This document shows, piece by piece, positions 8,601 through 16,142 of a stretch of 64,000 bases of DNA. Position 1 is the stretch's first letter, and each line of letters begins with the position of its first letter. The position numbers and the translations under genes were made by a program. The stretch lies in NCBI GenBank assembly GCA_003249015.1, contig QBLS01000012.1, forward strand, positions 60,913 through 124,912, read 5' to 3'. Source of the stretch: Pseudanabaena sp. Lineage in GTDB: Bacteria > Cyanobacteriota > Cyanobacteriia > Pseudanabaenales > Pseudanabaenaceae. Under the pieces are notes generated by a model. It was not told the origin of the DNA, ran no database searches, and saw nothing but the letters and a program-made list of their open reading frames with translations.

Positions 8601-11355
8601 AACCTGCGGTTAAGAATCCGCCAGTAATCAAAAATCCTGTCGTGATATTGCCATCGGAAGTAAAGCTAATATTGCCAGATTTACCATTGCCGAGGCTAAC
8701 CGTTAGTAACTGCCCAAGTATGTTAATCGTCCCGCCTGCATTAAAGCTGATATCGCCACTAATGCCACCGAGAGAAGTGGTACAGATAGCAGAACCACCA
8801 CAAGGCGCAAGATTAGCACCAAGTAAAGTGCTAGGAATAACCGCCGTTGATGGAATCGTAATATTGCCATTAGTAGCAGTCAGTGAGACATTGCTGCCTT
8901 GAGTACCGCCAATACCGAGAATATAACCAGTCGTAATATTGTTTAAAGCTGTTAGCGTTACATCACTAGCCGTCACAAGTGAACCCGCGACAATATTGCC
9001 AGTGGTAATGTTGCCAATAGTACTAATGACATCAATTTTGCCAGCGTTACCTGTACCTAAATTGGCGGCAAATAAGTCTCCCGTGGCTGTGATGCTTCCA
9101 CCTGCGGTTAAGGATATATTCCCTGCATTGCCGATAACGGTATTGCTGTTGATAGAAGAGGCGATCGCGGCATCAGTATTGATTGTTGTGCCTGCTTCAA
9201 AAGTAACATTTCCTGCTTGACCACTAGCAGAAGTACCGATCACACTAGCATTAATCCCTGTAGTTCCTAAAGCTGTAATCGATCCACCACTTTTGAGTAG
9301 GATGTCTCCAGCTTTTCCTCCTAATGTACTTCGAGTGCTAATAGAACCTAGTGAACCGATGGTAATATTACCACCTGCATCAAGAGTTACATTACCTCCA
9401 TTGATTATGTTACTACTAGTACCATTGCCAGCTTGTAATGCGCTTGCCACAATATCGCCACCTGCTTTGAGGGAAATTGCACCTGCATTCCCTGTTCCAG
9501 TGTTACTTATCCCTGAACCTAATGCAGAATTAATTAAGTTAATATTACCTGTAGCTTCAATTGTAATACTGCCACCGCTTCCACTATTTAAAGAGGCTGT
9601 GGCAATAATAAGCCCCCCGAAAGATCCATTCCCATTGAAATTAACACCTGTAGCTCTAAAATTTCCTCCGCGGGTAATAAGGGGGAAATTAACAAGATTA
9701 ATTGAGCCTACACCTGATAAATCAGAATCAGCAAAGAGATTTATATCTCCTCGATTAGTGTTAATGAAGGTAGACGGGCTAAAATTAATGTTGTTTCCCG
9801 CTTGTGCCGTGAAACTAATATTAGAATTGATAACATTTACAGGAGCATTAACATTAATGTCATTACGAGCTTGGAGAATGATATTGGAAGTTGCGCTGTT
9901 GAGTAATGTATTGGAAATCGTAAAGTTGCTAGTTGAAACATCATTAAAGAAAATTGCGAAGGCGGGATCTCCAGTATTTGGCACATTTGGCGACAATTGA
10001 TTATTGTCGCTGGGATCAGCCGCAACTATGGTGATATTAGTGGGATCGAGCAATAGAGTCCCGAAATTGCCATTAATTGCCGAAGTATCGACATTACCGC
10101 GATAAAGCAAATTCTCTTTACCAGATACTTCCACAAAGCCGCCATCGCCGCTTACAGTTCCACCTGTGCTAAGTATCGTTCCTAAAAACTGCGTGGTGAT
10201 ATTGCCCCAAACAATTGCTGTTCCTCCATTGCCTTTAGTTAATGCACTAACATCAACAACTGACTTTTTATCAAAATAAGTAAACTCTGCATTAGGAACT
10301 GTTCCATTTCCCTGTAAATCGCCACCAATTAAGACCTTGCCACCATTGATCCCAGTGGAGCTAATTTGCGAATTGATTAGAGCAACGCGATCGCCAAAAA
10401 CACCAACCTTGCCACCATCGCTATTAACAGAACTAGTATTAATTACTCCTGAAACAACCGTAGTGCCATTGGTGATGGGTAATTGGTCATTGGTGGGAGT
10501 TGCCACGATCGCTAATGTGCCATCGGGCTTAACTACCACGCGATCGCCCTGCTCAGCTTTTCCTGTTAATAACTCTGCTAGCCTCGGCAAAGTCGTAATT
10601 TCGCCATTCCAATTGGTCGGCACAGCATTTTTTGCCACACTTAGCCCTAGCACAAGATCGGGCGATCGCAGATCTACTACTGATCCAGCCGCAACCGAGG
10701 TCAAAGACACATTACCATTAGGCGCAGTCAGAATTCCTGAACTAACCACCGATCCCGCCGTAAAGGTAATACTTTTACCCGCATCAACAGTCAAATTGCC
10801 TTGATTGATAATCGCCGCAGGTTGAACGATGCCAAACTTAATATTTTGGGGATTGCCACTAGGGAAATCTAATTTGGCTTTATCTACACTAAATTGGCGA
10901 TCGCCTGTAAATCCTATACTCGTACCCGTACTAACATTAAAAGAACCACCAATATCTAACCTTGCATCTTTCCCAAAAACAACGCCGTTGGGATTCATCA
11001 AGTAGAGATTTGCATTCGGGAAGGCGGTACGACTCTCAATAGTTCCTAAGATTTGGGAAGGATTGTCGCCTGAAACTCGATTGAGAATGTTATTGATTTT
11101 GCCGCCATCGACAGTTGAGTTGCCTGTACTAAAAGTTATGCCAGATTGCGGCACATTTAGCTGATCAAAGCTGTGATATAGATTGCCGCCACTAACTGTC
11201 CCTGCGCCCACTGGGGCGATCGCATTACCATTGACCTCAGTTGCGGTGGTTTGGTCGGGGACTATCTGAGCAGAGGCTCTCTGACTATCAGTAAATAATC
11301 CACAAATGCTTACTAAAGAACAAATAAACAGCGATCGATAAGTTAGGCAAGACAT
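2608..11355 (-). CDS. Giant TpsA-type (filamentous haemagglutinin-like) protein with C-terminal CHAT protease domain
   Basis: 2915 residues. Order: signal peptide (1-30, ending ASAQ), two-partner-secretion domain with NPNG at 121-124, then over 2000 residues of Gly/Asn/Thr/Ser-rich repeats (GNITLTA, GGNVTL and similar) predicted to form a right-handed beta-helix, a Pro-rich linker (PPVVPPVTPPVV), and a C-terminal CHAT domain. CHAT catalytic residues are visible as His near 2761 in LHLATHAQF and Cys near 2804 in LTLSACQTAVG. TPS domains are secreted through a TpsB/Omp85 pore; none is in this window. CHAT domains are caspase-like cysteine peptidases, so this is plausibly a surface adhesin that carries or releases a protease. 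Start supported by GAGG 7 nt upstream of the ATG. Long open frames on the opposite strand are compositional shadows. TPS-CHAT fusions are known in cyanobacteria, but substrates are not. Confidence 0.9.
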   Translation of the reverse strand: MSCLTYRSLFICSLVSICGLFTDSQRASAQIVPDQTTATEVNGNAIAPVGAGTVSGGNLYHSFDQLNVPQSGITFSTGNSTVDGGKINNILNRVSGDNPSQILGTIESRTAFPNANLYLMNPNGVVFGKDARLDIGGSFNVSTGTSIGFTGDRQFSVDKAKLDFPSGNPQNIKFGIVQPAAIINQGNLTVDAGKSITFTAGSVVSSGILTAPNGNVSLTSVAAGSVVDLRSPDLVLGLSVAKNAVPTNWNGEITTLPRLAELLTGKAEQGDRVVVKPDGTLAIVATPTNDQLPITNGTTVVSGVINTSSVNSDGGKVGVFGDRVALINSQISSTGINGGKVLIGGDLQGNGTVPNAEFTYFDKKSVVDVSALTKGNGGTAIVWGNITTQFLGTILSTGGTVSGDGGFVEVSGKENLLYRGNVDTSAINGNFGTLLLDPTNITIVAADPSDNNQLSPNVPNTGDPAFAIFFNDVSTSNFTISNTLLNSATSNIILQARNDINVNAPVNVINSNISFTAQAGNNINFSPSTFINTNRGDINLFADSDLSGVGSINLVNFPLITRGGNFRATGVNFNGNGSFGGLIIATASLNSGSGGSITIEATGNINLINSALGSGISNTGTGNAGAISLKAGGDIVASALQAGNGTSSNIINGGNVTLDAGGNITIGSLGSISTRSTLGGKAGDILLKSGGSITALGTTGINASVIGTSASGQAGNVTFEAGTTINTDAAIASSINSNTVIGNAGNISLTAGGSITATGDLFAANLGTGNAGKIDVISTIGNITTGNIVAGSLVTASDVTLTALNNITTGYILGIGGTQGSNVSLTATNGNITIPSTAVIPSTLLGANLAPCGGSAICTTSLGGISGDISFNAGGTINILGQLLTVSLGNGKSGNISFTSDGNITTGFLITGGFLTAGSGATGDVSLTSTNGNITTTDIIAGISAVNSTGNAGNITISAFGDVNLISADNSITETTATGNAGKISITSQNGLIAASGNISSGVLRGTGNGNDLVLTANGSVSAVNVGAGTVFGTGKGGDIQITGNSINLTTVGSAALLGTSGNVTLNAVNDITAGFILNLGNTKGGDVTITSTAGTIQIPNTIPSTVPEAPGINLDPCVGSNICTSAKNGTAGNITIAGNLSLTNPTKFLSTGTTTGGAIALQDANINGTQNLTLDSGNGAINLGNIGATTNLGTLTINAGSILANQAIAANSISFTTIGNLTVNQIQTNSTINSGDLILNSGGALFINGNLDTSSTTGTSGLISLTAAQDIFANGAITFDSRVLGGNDSKAITVISQNGNITGSGLLDVITTARNAGAVTFQAANSILFRDIKTDGNNGTGGNVTIAATNGNITGNTILATSQGISTGSGNVSLTAGGDIAIASINTNTQNGKAGDISVKADLTRGINGLTDIQANSVTGQGGNITLESGSTLPNAGLNIVAGGAISGSTIDLRTASLLIGGDLIIDSPNSDILLGETSVQPSNFEIRNARNVTLSQRLLAERVDITNTGILKLTDANTLIETPIFQQQNAGEVQLTGEIRGTTITFNSPVVLTGNAILTAADSGITQGTIAFSSTLNGGGRDLKLSTNEIDFGNNVSGINALTLAPSSATVNIQLGGTTNVAGTFTLTETDLINVQAGGLGSLIIGGDFGAQISIVSPIPTFLQKTIIQADGFGNIDSTGLISQGSIIASAPIVTNGSNTITFIASQNVNIGDVTNPSKDIIVTSTNANVTTGKLNTTDFSVSPSGNVTISANNGSVSVNSVITRSSGSNAGNVSIQARNSIQTTGNTTIGGQDYAIATFTGAGNGGNVSLTSNTGGINVSSGRISTTTSNGTSGSVNFQAFGDIITGVGTTPNPAVATFINTGGTGTPNSITFTSNNGAINTSAGDIDAGGGAITFTARNNVTTSGIFSRALDGGSIKLESQSGAIDTTTGDLTTTTTSNGTGGTINLIAAGNITTRGVFANGNNGNITLQSSLGSIDTSLNDLASTGDSSNITLTALQNIVTRSIFAQGDGSNITIITSPVGNGNVSTGLIQTGIDASQTGDGGLLTIQAVGDISTGTINTPNLSSSFSGNAGSVLLTSSNGKVQFAGISARRSGGGGNGGNITVQSQGDIISTGVLSFGNVTISNASVFSNTQPINISLTSNTGKIDLSSGAIGGLDSSFQSFIPNGTITLRSASDIILGDVNGATAFGAGSISLTTTGSGAKITTGNISLNTQSIDPGRVTLITSGDITTKNINTSSLFANGNSISLTSRTGAVTTGNLTTSGSNNGANVVVIAETAITTGAIAAQGSTGRGGNVILDPVGNVTFTSINSTGNITLGGGGNINIVSTGGNVSGRGVVTFATGNPCAGATICTNGTGTVSIQHGISSVFDPNAFRVNSPDPINGTVGAIVTGSGSLLSFTGIPNGAGFFTQGNISITPGQGVFVPPVVPPVTPPVVPPSTPPSDPDSNQTITPINPIIVASISPIVISSTDFPFLDISKISNVKAGEYLALGNFEAAFNEIEKGHLSAYENYLGETLTPQIKNIEQLQQELDEVSQLSGSATTVVYPIILDDRLELMIIPPKGMGRPFREFVTEAKEDEIVPVILDFANNIRDASSQDYLEQSQQLYNWLVRPYQDRLQTLQDQFQPKTQVNSEQVAEKLPPTLVFVMDGGLRVIPVAALHDGKQFLVEKYALANLPYLRVSRLENRDRNLNSILAMGLTEEMQGFSALPSVKIEVSTISSQALKSSSYFDQEFTVNNLQDKRRQGNFAVLHLATHAQFTSNNAKGAFIQFWNERLPIDRIPSLRFDSPLVEMLTLSACQTAVGQNLGLGGLAISSGAKSVLASLWEVSDSGTAPLMIQFYNSFPENITKAIALQRAQIDMLSGKVRIENGNILGIPKLPTVPLSTLNINEINLSHPFFWSSFILIGNWL

Positions 11356-11767
11356 AATGAATCCTCAAGGAGTCTTGTGCATCTGCTGTCAGACGGCAGC
11401 CGATGGAGACTAAAACTTCGACTGACTTTGATATTCTTACATGACTTTATCTTGTTCAATTTTAAGGTTTATAAAGATTTGTAGCAAAAAAAGTAGCTAA
11501 TACAGATCAAAACCCAAGAAACGAGTGGCAGCGTAAAGTGCTGCCACTCGTTTCTTGGGTTTTGATTTCACAAAAAAACAGAGGTTATTCTGCCCGTATA
11601 GCGGGCAGAATAACCTCTGTTTTTTAATTTGGCTGAGTTAATTGATGGCGGCGCATTGCTGTTATTGATATTTTTAATTACGCTTTATAGCGCTTTTCAA
11701 GCAAGCGAAGTACGGGTTTGTTTCCCCGCCGAAGGCGGGGAAACAAACCCGTACTTCACTAGACTGA
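11356..11767. repeat. Intergenic region with three large palindromes
   Basis: No gene seen in this 412-bp gap. It holds the upstream region of the giant gene (ribosome site CCTC on the + strand at 11363-11366) and three perfect inverted repeats: 11506-11566 (27-bp arms, 7-nt spacer, outer end ATCAAAACCCAAGAAACGAG), 11573-11625 (24-bp arms, 5-nt loop, flanked by A/T runs, terminator-like) and 11707-11757 (24-bp arms, GAA loop, core CCCCGCC-GAA-GGCGGGG). The right half of the third recurs at 28207-28236. Confidence 0.75.
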
Positions 11768-12808
11768 TTAACGCTTTAGAAATTGAAAACTAGGATCTGT
11801 TTTGCCATCAACAATGAAATCGGTGAGCAATTTGGCAGTAATTGGGGCAAATAAAATTCCATTGCGATAATGTCCCGTTGCTAAGATGAGATTTTTATAA
11901 TCACTGGCTCCTAACAGGGGAACCTCACTGGGGGCATGGGGACGGAAGCCCCACCATGTTTCTGTAATCGGCATATCCGCGATCGCAGGATAAACGGAGA
12001 TAGCATTATTCAACAATTGCGCTATTCCCGCCGCCGTATTTCCTTCCGCAAATCCTCGATCTTCAACGGTCGCACCGATTACAATGGAGCCGTCTTGACG
12101 GGGGACAATGTAACAACTGGGTGCATAAATTACTCTCTGGAGTTTGCGATCGCGATCAAAGACCGATAGCATCTGACCCTTAATAGGATTGATGGGCAAA
12201 GGCAAGAGCGATCGCGTCCAAGCTCCCGTTGCCAATATATAGTGATCGCTTTGTAATCTGCCCGCACTGGTTTCTAAGTGCGTAACCCGATCGCGATCGC
12301 GGGCGATCTCATACACCGTTACACCTTCTAAAATCTTGATCGATAGCGATCGCGCCGCTGCAATCAGCGCTTGGGCAAGCTTACGATTATTGACCTGACC
12401 ATCTTCAGGCAACCAGAGTGATCCTAAAATAGATTCTCCTAATCCTGATTGATACTGATGAGACTGGGATTTATTAATGTACTTAGGGTGCTGTGATAGA
12501 GCGAGGCAATCGCTTTCCGATAGAACTGGTGCAATAATTCCACAGCACCAATAACCACAATCTTGTCCAGACAATCGCATCAAATTAGCAATCCATTTGG
12601 GATACATTTCCCGACTACGCAGCCCAAATTCTAATAGAGAACCCTCCAGTTTTTCTGCTTCTGGGGCGAGCATTCCTGCGGCAGCCCATGTTGCGCCTTT
12701 ACCACAATTACCACGTTCCACGATTGTGACATTTGCCCCCTTTTGCGAAAGGGCGATCGCTGTCGCTAAGCCAATTACACCACCACCAATTATTAAAATA
12801 TCCGTCAT
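11768..12808 (-). CDS. thiO: Glycine oxidase ThiO (FAD-dependent)
   Basis: 346 residues. ThiO oxidises glycine to dehydroglycine for the thiazole half of thiamine. The N-terminal FAD-binding GGGVIGLATAIAL follows a beta strand (ILIIGGG), with the acidic ribose-binding end VERG. GATWAAAGMLAPEAE is the typical DAO/ThiO second motif, and the C-terminal WGFRPHAPSEVPLLG...LATGHYRNGILFAP is characteristic of ThiO. Many cyanobacteria carry a ThiO-ThiG fusion; here the protein ends after the oxidase and no thiG follows. No THI-box riboswitch is seen upstream, only palindromes. Confidence 0.88.
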   Translation of the reverse strand: MTDILIIGGGVIGLATAIALSQKGANVTIVERGNCGKGATWAAAGMLAPEAEKLEGSLLEFGLRSREMYPKWIANLMRLSGQDCGYWCCGIIAPVLSESDCLALSQHPKYINKSQSHQYQSGLGESILGSLWLPEDGQVNNRKLAQALIAAARSLSIKILEGVTVYEIARDRDRVTHLETSAGRLQSDHYILATGAWTRSLLPLPINPIKGQMLSVFDRDRKLQRVIYAPSCYIVPRQDGSIVIGATVEDRGFAEGNTAAGIAQLLNNAISVYPAIADMPITETWWGFRPHAPSEVPLLGASDYKNLILATGHYRNGILFAPITAKLLTDFIVDGKTDPSFQFLKR

Positions 12809-12832
12809 TTGCCCTTACCAGTCAAAGTAGTC

Positions 12833-12991
12833 CTTGGTTTTAGTGTGAGCAACTCACACTAAAACCAAGAGGCGCGAAGCACCGCTACCCGCCTCTTGGT
12901 TCTTCTTTATCTTACCGCGCTTCGCACTTATGACCCAACCAAGAGTAACTTTGAAAGCGTTGCTAAGCAACGCTTTCAAAGTTACTCTTGG
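12833..12991. repeat. Cluster of three inverted repeats, two mutually exclusive
   Basis: 12833-12869: 17-bp arms, loop CAA. 12864-12900: 11-bp arms ACCAAGAGGCG/CGCCTCTTGGT, which share CCAAG with the first hairpin, so only one can form at a time. 12939-12991: 26-bp arms around one base, inner word GAAAGCGTTGCT also used at 32443-32495. Lies between the VOC gene end and the thiO start, both leftward. Confidence 0.7.
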
Positions 12992-12993
12992 TC

Positions 12994-13395
12994 TTACTCA
13001 ATTCTTTGCATCAGTTCAATCGGTAAGCCATCGGGATCGGCGATGAAAGCAACTTGATAAACATGATCGCCGATCGCTTGCGATCGAGGAGGTAGCAGTA
13101 ACTTTAGTTTTCCTAACTTATCAAGTAATTCTTGTAAAAACTGCGTCAGGTCATCTACACGAAATGATAGGTGATAGTAGCCGACATAATGTTCATCTTT
13201 AAAGGGATCAGTAATATTTTTAGGTTCAGGAACCTGCATTAGCTCAAGGTTAGTGCCTGCACCATGCATCCAGCAGGCGAGGGTGATTCCCGCCGAAAAG
13301 CGTTCGGTAACTTCAAAGCCCAAGGCTTCATAAAAGGCGATCGATTTGAAGATATCCGCAGTTTTAATGGAAGTATGGTGATGACTAATCGGCAT
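12994..13395 (-). CDS. VOC (glyoxalase/bleomycin-resistance fold) family protein
   Basis: 133 residues from the ATG giving MPISHHHTSIKTADIF. VOC-fold metal-ligand-like positions are visible: His in HHHTS near the N-terminus, Glu in NLELMQ, His in YYHLSFRVDD, Glu in LPIELMQ at the end, the pattern of lactoylglutathione lyase-like proteins. The substrate cannot be told. The frame is open for 20 further codons upstream (to an ATG at 13455), but that stretch (DAKRRPS and so on) is the translation of an intergenic palindrome, so the later ATG is preferred. Confidence 0.8.
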   Translation of the reverse strand: MPISHHHTSIKTADIFKSIAFYEALGFEVTERFSAGITLACWMHGAGTNLELMQVPEPKNITDPFKDEHYVGYYHLSFRVDDLTQFLQELLDKLGKLKLLLPPRSQAIGDHVYQVAFIADPDGLPIELMQRIE

Positions 13396-13422
13396 AACTA
13401 TTTGAGAATAACGGTAGTGATC

Positions 13423-13457
13423 TAATGATGGACGGCGCTTCGCGTCGCCCATCATTA
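13423..13457. repeat. Inverted repeat upstream of the VOC gene
   Basis: Arms 13423-13438 and 13442-13457 with loop TTC and two G-T type wobbles; core ACGGCGC/GCGTCGC. It reaches to within 4 bp of the stop of the upstream phosphoesterase gene and is followed by the VOC gene in the same direction, so it may separate the two messages. Confidence 0.65.
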
Positions 13458-13460
13458 CCT

Positions 13461-14543
13461 TTATTTGAGAACTAGGGTCACATTGTTGTCTTGAGGAGGA
13501 ACGTCATTAAATGCTTCAAAATATTCTCTAACAACCGCAGGAAAATTGGGAAACTCAAACTTAGCATCGCCATCGGCAATATTCGCCCAGAAGTACCGCA
13601 GTTGTGGGGTAAGGGTTTCCGCAATATGTTCGGGTAGATTGAGAGGAGGGTGAGTTAACAGCCTAATTACAAAGGGATGGGAGCGATCGCCCATCCATTC
13701 ACGGGAGAAGTGTGACAAATCAGGTTGTTCAGGAATTGACTTAACTCTATGGGAAGTTATTTCTAAGCGATCGCCTGATAGATCGGACGTATAGTTAAGA
13801 ATGCGGTAGGGGTGAGGATAGCTGACGAGGGAGCCTGTGGTGATGTCATAAAGATCATAGCGATCACTGTAAGCGATATCTTGTACATGGAGATGTCCTG
13901 TAAACACCATCTTCACGTTGGCTTGATGGAGAATCTCGCATAGTCGTTGGGGATTGCCCAGCATATAGCGGATGCCAAGGGCATTACGGGATTGATCGTG
14001 CATATGTTCCAAAACATTATGATGAATTGTCACTAAGTTCAGTTCATAGTCTTGACGACTTAAAACTAATTGCAACCAATCCAACTGTTCATCATCAATC
14101 CAACCAATTTGATTTCCATTGCGATCAAATTGATTAGAATTTAGTCCAATTAAACGAACATTAGGAAGTACTTCGCATTCATAATAGAGTTTTCGAGGTT
14201 CACTAATCCCCGACTTAAATCCGAACTGAGTGTAGTGCTGTGTAAACTGATCAAAAGTTTCTAACTTCGGTACATCATGATTTCCCGCAATTACATATAC
14301 AGGATAGGGAAGCTGAGAGAGCCGCTGAGAGAGCCATTGATGATTTTCTGGTTCTCCATGTTGCGTTAAGTCTCCAGGCAACAGTAAAAAATCTAGGTCT
14401 AAGTCTTTAAGTTGGGATAATACTTCCTCAAAGGCAGGGATACTATATTCCACAAGATGAAATCGTGAGGGGTGATGCCAAATTGTGTGGGGCAATGCAA
14501 TATGCAAATCAGAGGCGATCGCAAATTTAAACTTCAGTGTCAC
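13461..14543 (-). CDS. Calcineurin-like metallophosphoesterase
   Basis: 360 residues. All core metallophosphoesterase motifs are in order: DLH (residues 12-14, ASDLHIALPHT), GDLTQHGEPENH near 58, AGNHDVP near 88, a single-His loop TIHHNVLEH and C-terminal GHLHVQD. This is the CpdA/Icc class arrangement (binuclear metal centre; cyclic-nucleotide or phosphodiester hydrolysis). No signal peptide is seen, so it is cytoplasmic. Its substrate is not inferable from neighbours. Same direction as the VOC gene, which follows after about 65 bp. Confidence 0.85.
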   Translation of the reverse strand: MTLKFKFAIASDLHIALPHTIWHHPSRFHLVEYSIPAFEEVLSQLKDLDLDFLLLPGDLTQHGEPENHQWLSQRLSQLPYPVYVIAGNHDVPKLETFDQFTQHYTQFGFKSGISEPRKLYYECEVLPNVRLIGLNSNQFDRNGNQIGWIDDEQLDWLQLVLSRQDYELNLVTIHHNVLEHMHDQSRNALGIRYMLGNPQRLCEILHQANVKMVFTGHLHVQDIAYSDRYDLYDITTGSLVSYPHPYRILNYTSDLSGDRLEITSHRVKSIPEQPDLSHFSREWMGDRSHPFVIRLLTHPPLNLPEHIAETLTPQLRYFWANIADGDAKFEFPNFPAVVREYFEAFNDVPPQDNNVTLVLK

Positions 14544-14577
14544 CTAAATCCCAACCATGAGTAATTACCTCCTAATT

Positions 14578-14651
14578 ATATAGCTGTAGTCAACAAACAA
14601 AAACCAAGAGGGGATTGGCGGCGCGAAGCGCCGCCAATCCCCTCTTGGTTT
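14578..14651. repeat. Palindrome with shared outer flank (element B copy)
   Basis: Flank ATATAGCTGTAGTCA (14578-14592), then a perfect inverted repeat 14601-14651 with 24-bp arms and GAA loop, core TTGGCGGCGC-GAA-GCGCCGCCAA. The same flank word stands next to similar palindromes at 27670 and, inverted, at 22155. Confidence 0.7.
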
Positions 14652-14693
14652 AAAGCCGCGCTATCCTGTGGCTCTTTAAATGGAAGTATTTAA

Positions 14694-15209
14694 TTAAGCA
14701 ATATTGGAAATATTTTTAGTCTCAATCAACTTTTGTAAACCAAATTGAGCGCGTTTTATTTGCTTCTCGCATAACTCTTCAATATCGGTTCTACCAATTT
14801 CAATACCTCTCTGGGTATCGGTTAGACGATCAAAAAACACAATGCTATCGACTTGTTTCATACCTATCAGTCGAAACAACATTTCAATGACATTGTATTG
14901 AGCGCATTCAAGATTTTCATCATTGAGTTTTAAGCGATCAATATTGGCTGGCGTAGAATCGCAATAAGCGTAGATAGTGACTTTTTCTAGTTCAGGATTT
15001 TCGTGATTACTCAATGGCGTTAATAGCCAGCCGCCTTCAATATCTTGAATTACAAAATATTCTGTATGTTTCAGCTTTTGGGCGATCGCCTTTAAGACAG
15101 AGGCAATCAAGCTGACTGCACTGGCGGTTTCTTGATCGGGGGTGCTTTGAACTAATAAAGACACTTGATGATCGAGAATTTGGTCTTTGGTTAGTTCATT
15201 AATAGACAT
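14694..15209 (-). CDS. Hypothetical protein, unrecognised
   Basis: 171 residues, soluble, acidic to neutral, no signal peptide or membrane segment. The N-terminal half is helical (ASAVSLIASVLKAIAQKL), the middle alternates strands (YFVIQDIEGGWLLTPL; KVTIYAYCD), and the C-terminus is helical and charged. No motif I can name. The next upstream gene in the same direction starts over 90 bp away; a shared transcript with the 256-residue membrane protein is possible. Codon use and HIP1 content look native. Confidence 0.6.
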   Translation of the reverse strand: MSINELTKDQILDHQVSLLVQSTPDQETASAVSLIASVLKAIAQKLKHTEYFVIQDIEGGWLLTPLSNHENPELEKVTIYAYCDSTPANIDRLKLNDENLECAQYNVIEMLFRLIGMKQVDSIVFFDRLTDTQRGIEIGRTDIEELCEKQIKRAQFGLQKLIETKNISNIA

Positions 15210-15302
15210 GGATAGTTTTGATTTAATGCAAAAGTTGGATTTTTGATGGCGTAGTAAAAACTCACAGTATTTTGGTTTTATGCCATAGAAGATTAGCGAT
15301 CG

Positions 15303-16073
15303 CTATACTGAGCTGTCCTTATTAATTGCATTATCAATTGCATTGACTGATGGTGAGACAGATCTTGAGATCGCAGGGCTGATATTAGCCATTTGCAGAG
15401 ACTCTAAGGTTTCAAAAATTGCTTCGCGCATGATTGGTTCGGCTTCACGATTTAGCAAAACTTGACAATACTCAGCGATCGCCCGTTCCTGAGCCGCAGG
15501 TATGAAGTTTTCGCGGAGATACAGATTGATATTTTTGATTGCCATCAACCTGACCAAATCATCACTAGCCGTAAGTTGGGCAAATAGCTGATCAAGGCTG
15601 TCCTTTTGGCGATATAACCATTGAGTAAAAACTTGATATCCCAAAAGTCCTAAAGCAGCTATGGTTGCGCCCAACTGTAAGATGCTTGCGGCTGCCAACC
15701 AGTGATCGCTTTGGTTTGACCAGATAGATAAAATGCTGTAGGTCAGAAAAACGGTCAAAGTACCGCTGATAACTGATATCGGCAGATGTCGATAGGGACT
15801 TTGCAAAAACTTCTGCACACGCCACATGATCACATTCCATTTCCAGTCTTGCATTGCATAGACAGTGATCATCGTCAAAATGCCTAGGCTAGTGGCAAGG
15901 ATTAGCTGCCAATTCCAGACCAGCAGTATCAATAAGAAAACTATTAGCAATACCCATAATGGCAAACTTTGCTCGCGTGAAATTCCTCGCAGCATTGATT
16001 TGATGATGTATGCCAGATGTGAAGGTGATTGAGATTTTGTTTCTTGATTCTGAAAAGGCGTGTCTTTGATCAC
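15303..16073 (-). CDS. Conserved membrane protein, about four transmembrane segments
   Basis: 256 residues. Hydrophobic segments at about 40-55 (LPLWVLLIVFLLILLVWNW), 60-75, 100-118 (ISVISGTLTVFLTYSILSIW) and 128-150 (WLAAASILQLGATIAALGLL). The C-terminal 90 residues are soluble and helical, resembling a short armadillo/HEAT-type unit (ASDDLVRLMAIKNINLYL, then REAIFETLES). A regulatory or scaffolding role at the membrane is guesswork; I do not recognise a named family. Confidence 0.6.
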   Translation of the reverse strand: MIKDTPFQNQETKSQSPSHLAYIIKSMLRGISREQSLPLWVLLIVFLLILLVWNWQLILATSLGILTMITVYAMQDWKWNVIMWRVQKFLQSPYRHLPISVISGTLTVFLTYSILSIWSNQSDHWLAAASILQLGATIAALGLLGYQVFTQWLYRQKDSLDQLFAQLTASDDLVRLMAIKNINLYLRENFIPAAQERAIAEYCQVLLNREAEPIMREAIFETLESLQMANISPAISRSVSPSVNAIDNAINKDSSV

Positions 16074-16142
16074 AGGTTAACCACTTTATCCCTTTTGTCC
16101 CTAAGCAAATCATGCATTACTTTACAGGATTTTTGAGCCAAT

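Noticed and set aside
2843..10804. Many long open frames on the + strand opposite the giant TpsA gene (up to 235 codons)
   Set aside because: They mirror the repetitive Gly/Asn/Thr codons of the real gene, are Pro/Leu/Val-rich, overlap each other in frame order and have no ribosome sites or family motifs.
11506..11757. Insertion-sequence ends or MITEs formed by the paired palindromes
   Set aside because: No transposase, no paired terminal inverted repeats around a common body and no target duplications; each palindrome is self-contained.
12809..12993. TPP riboswitch ahead of thiO
   Set aside because: No THI-box words; the region consists of palindromes.
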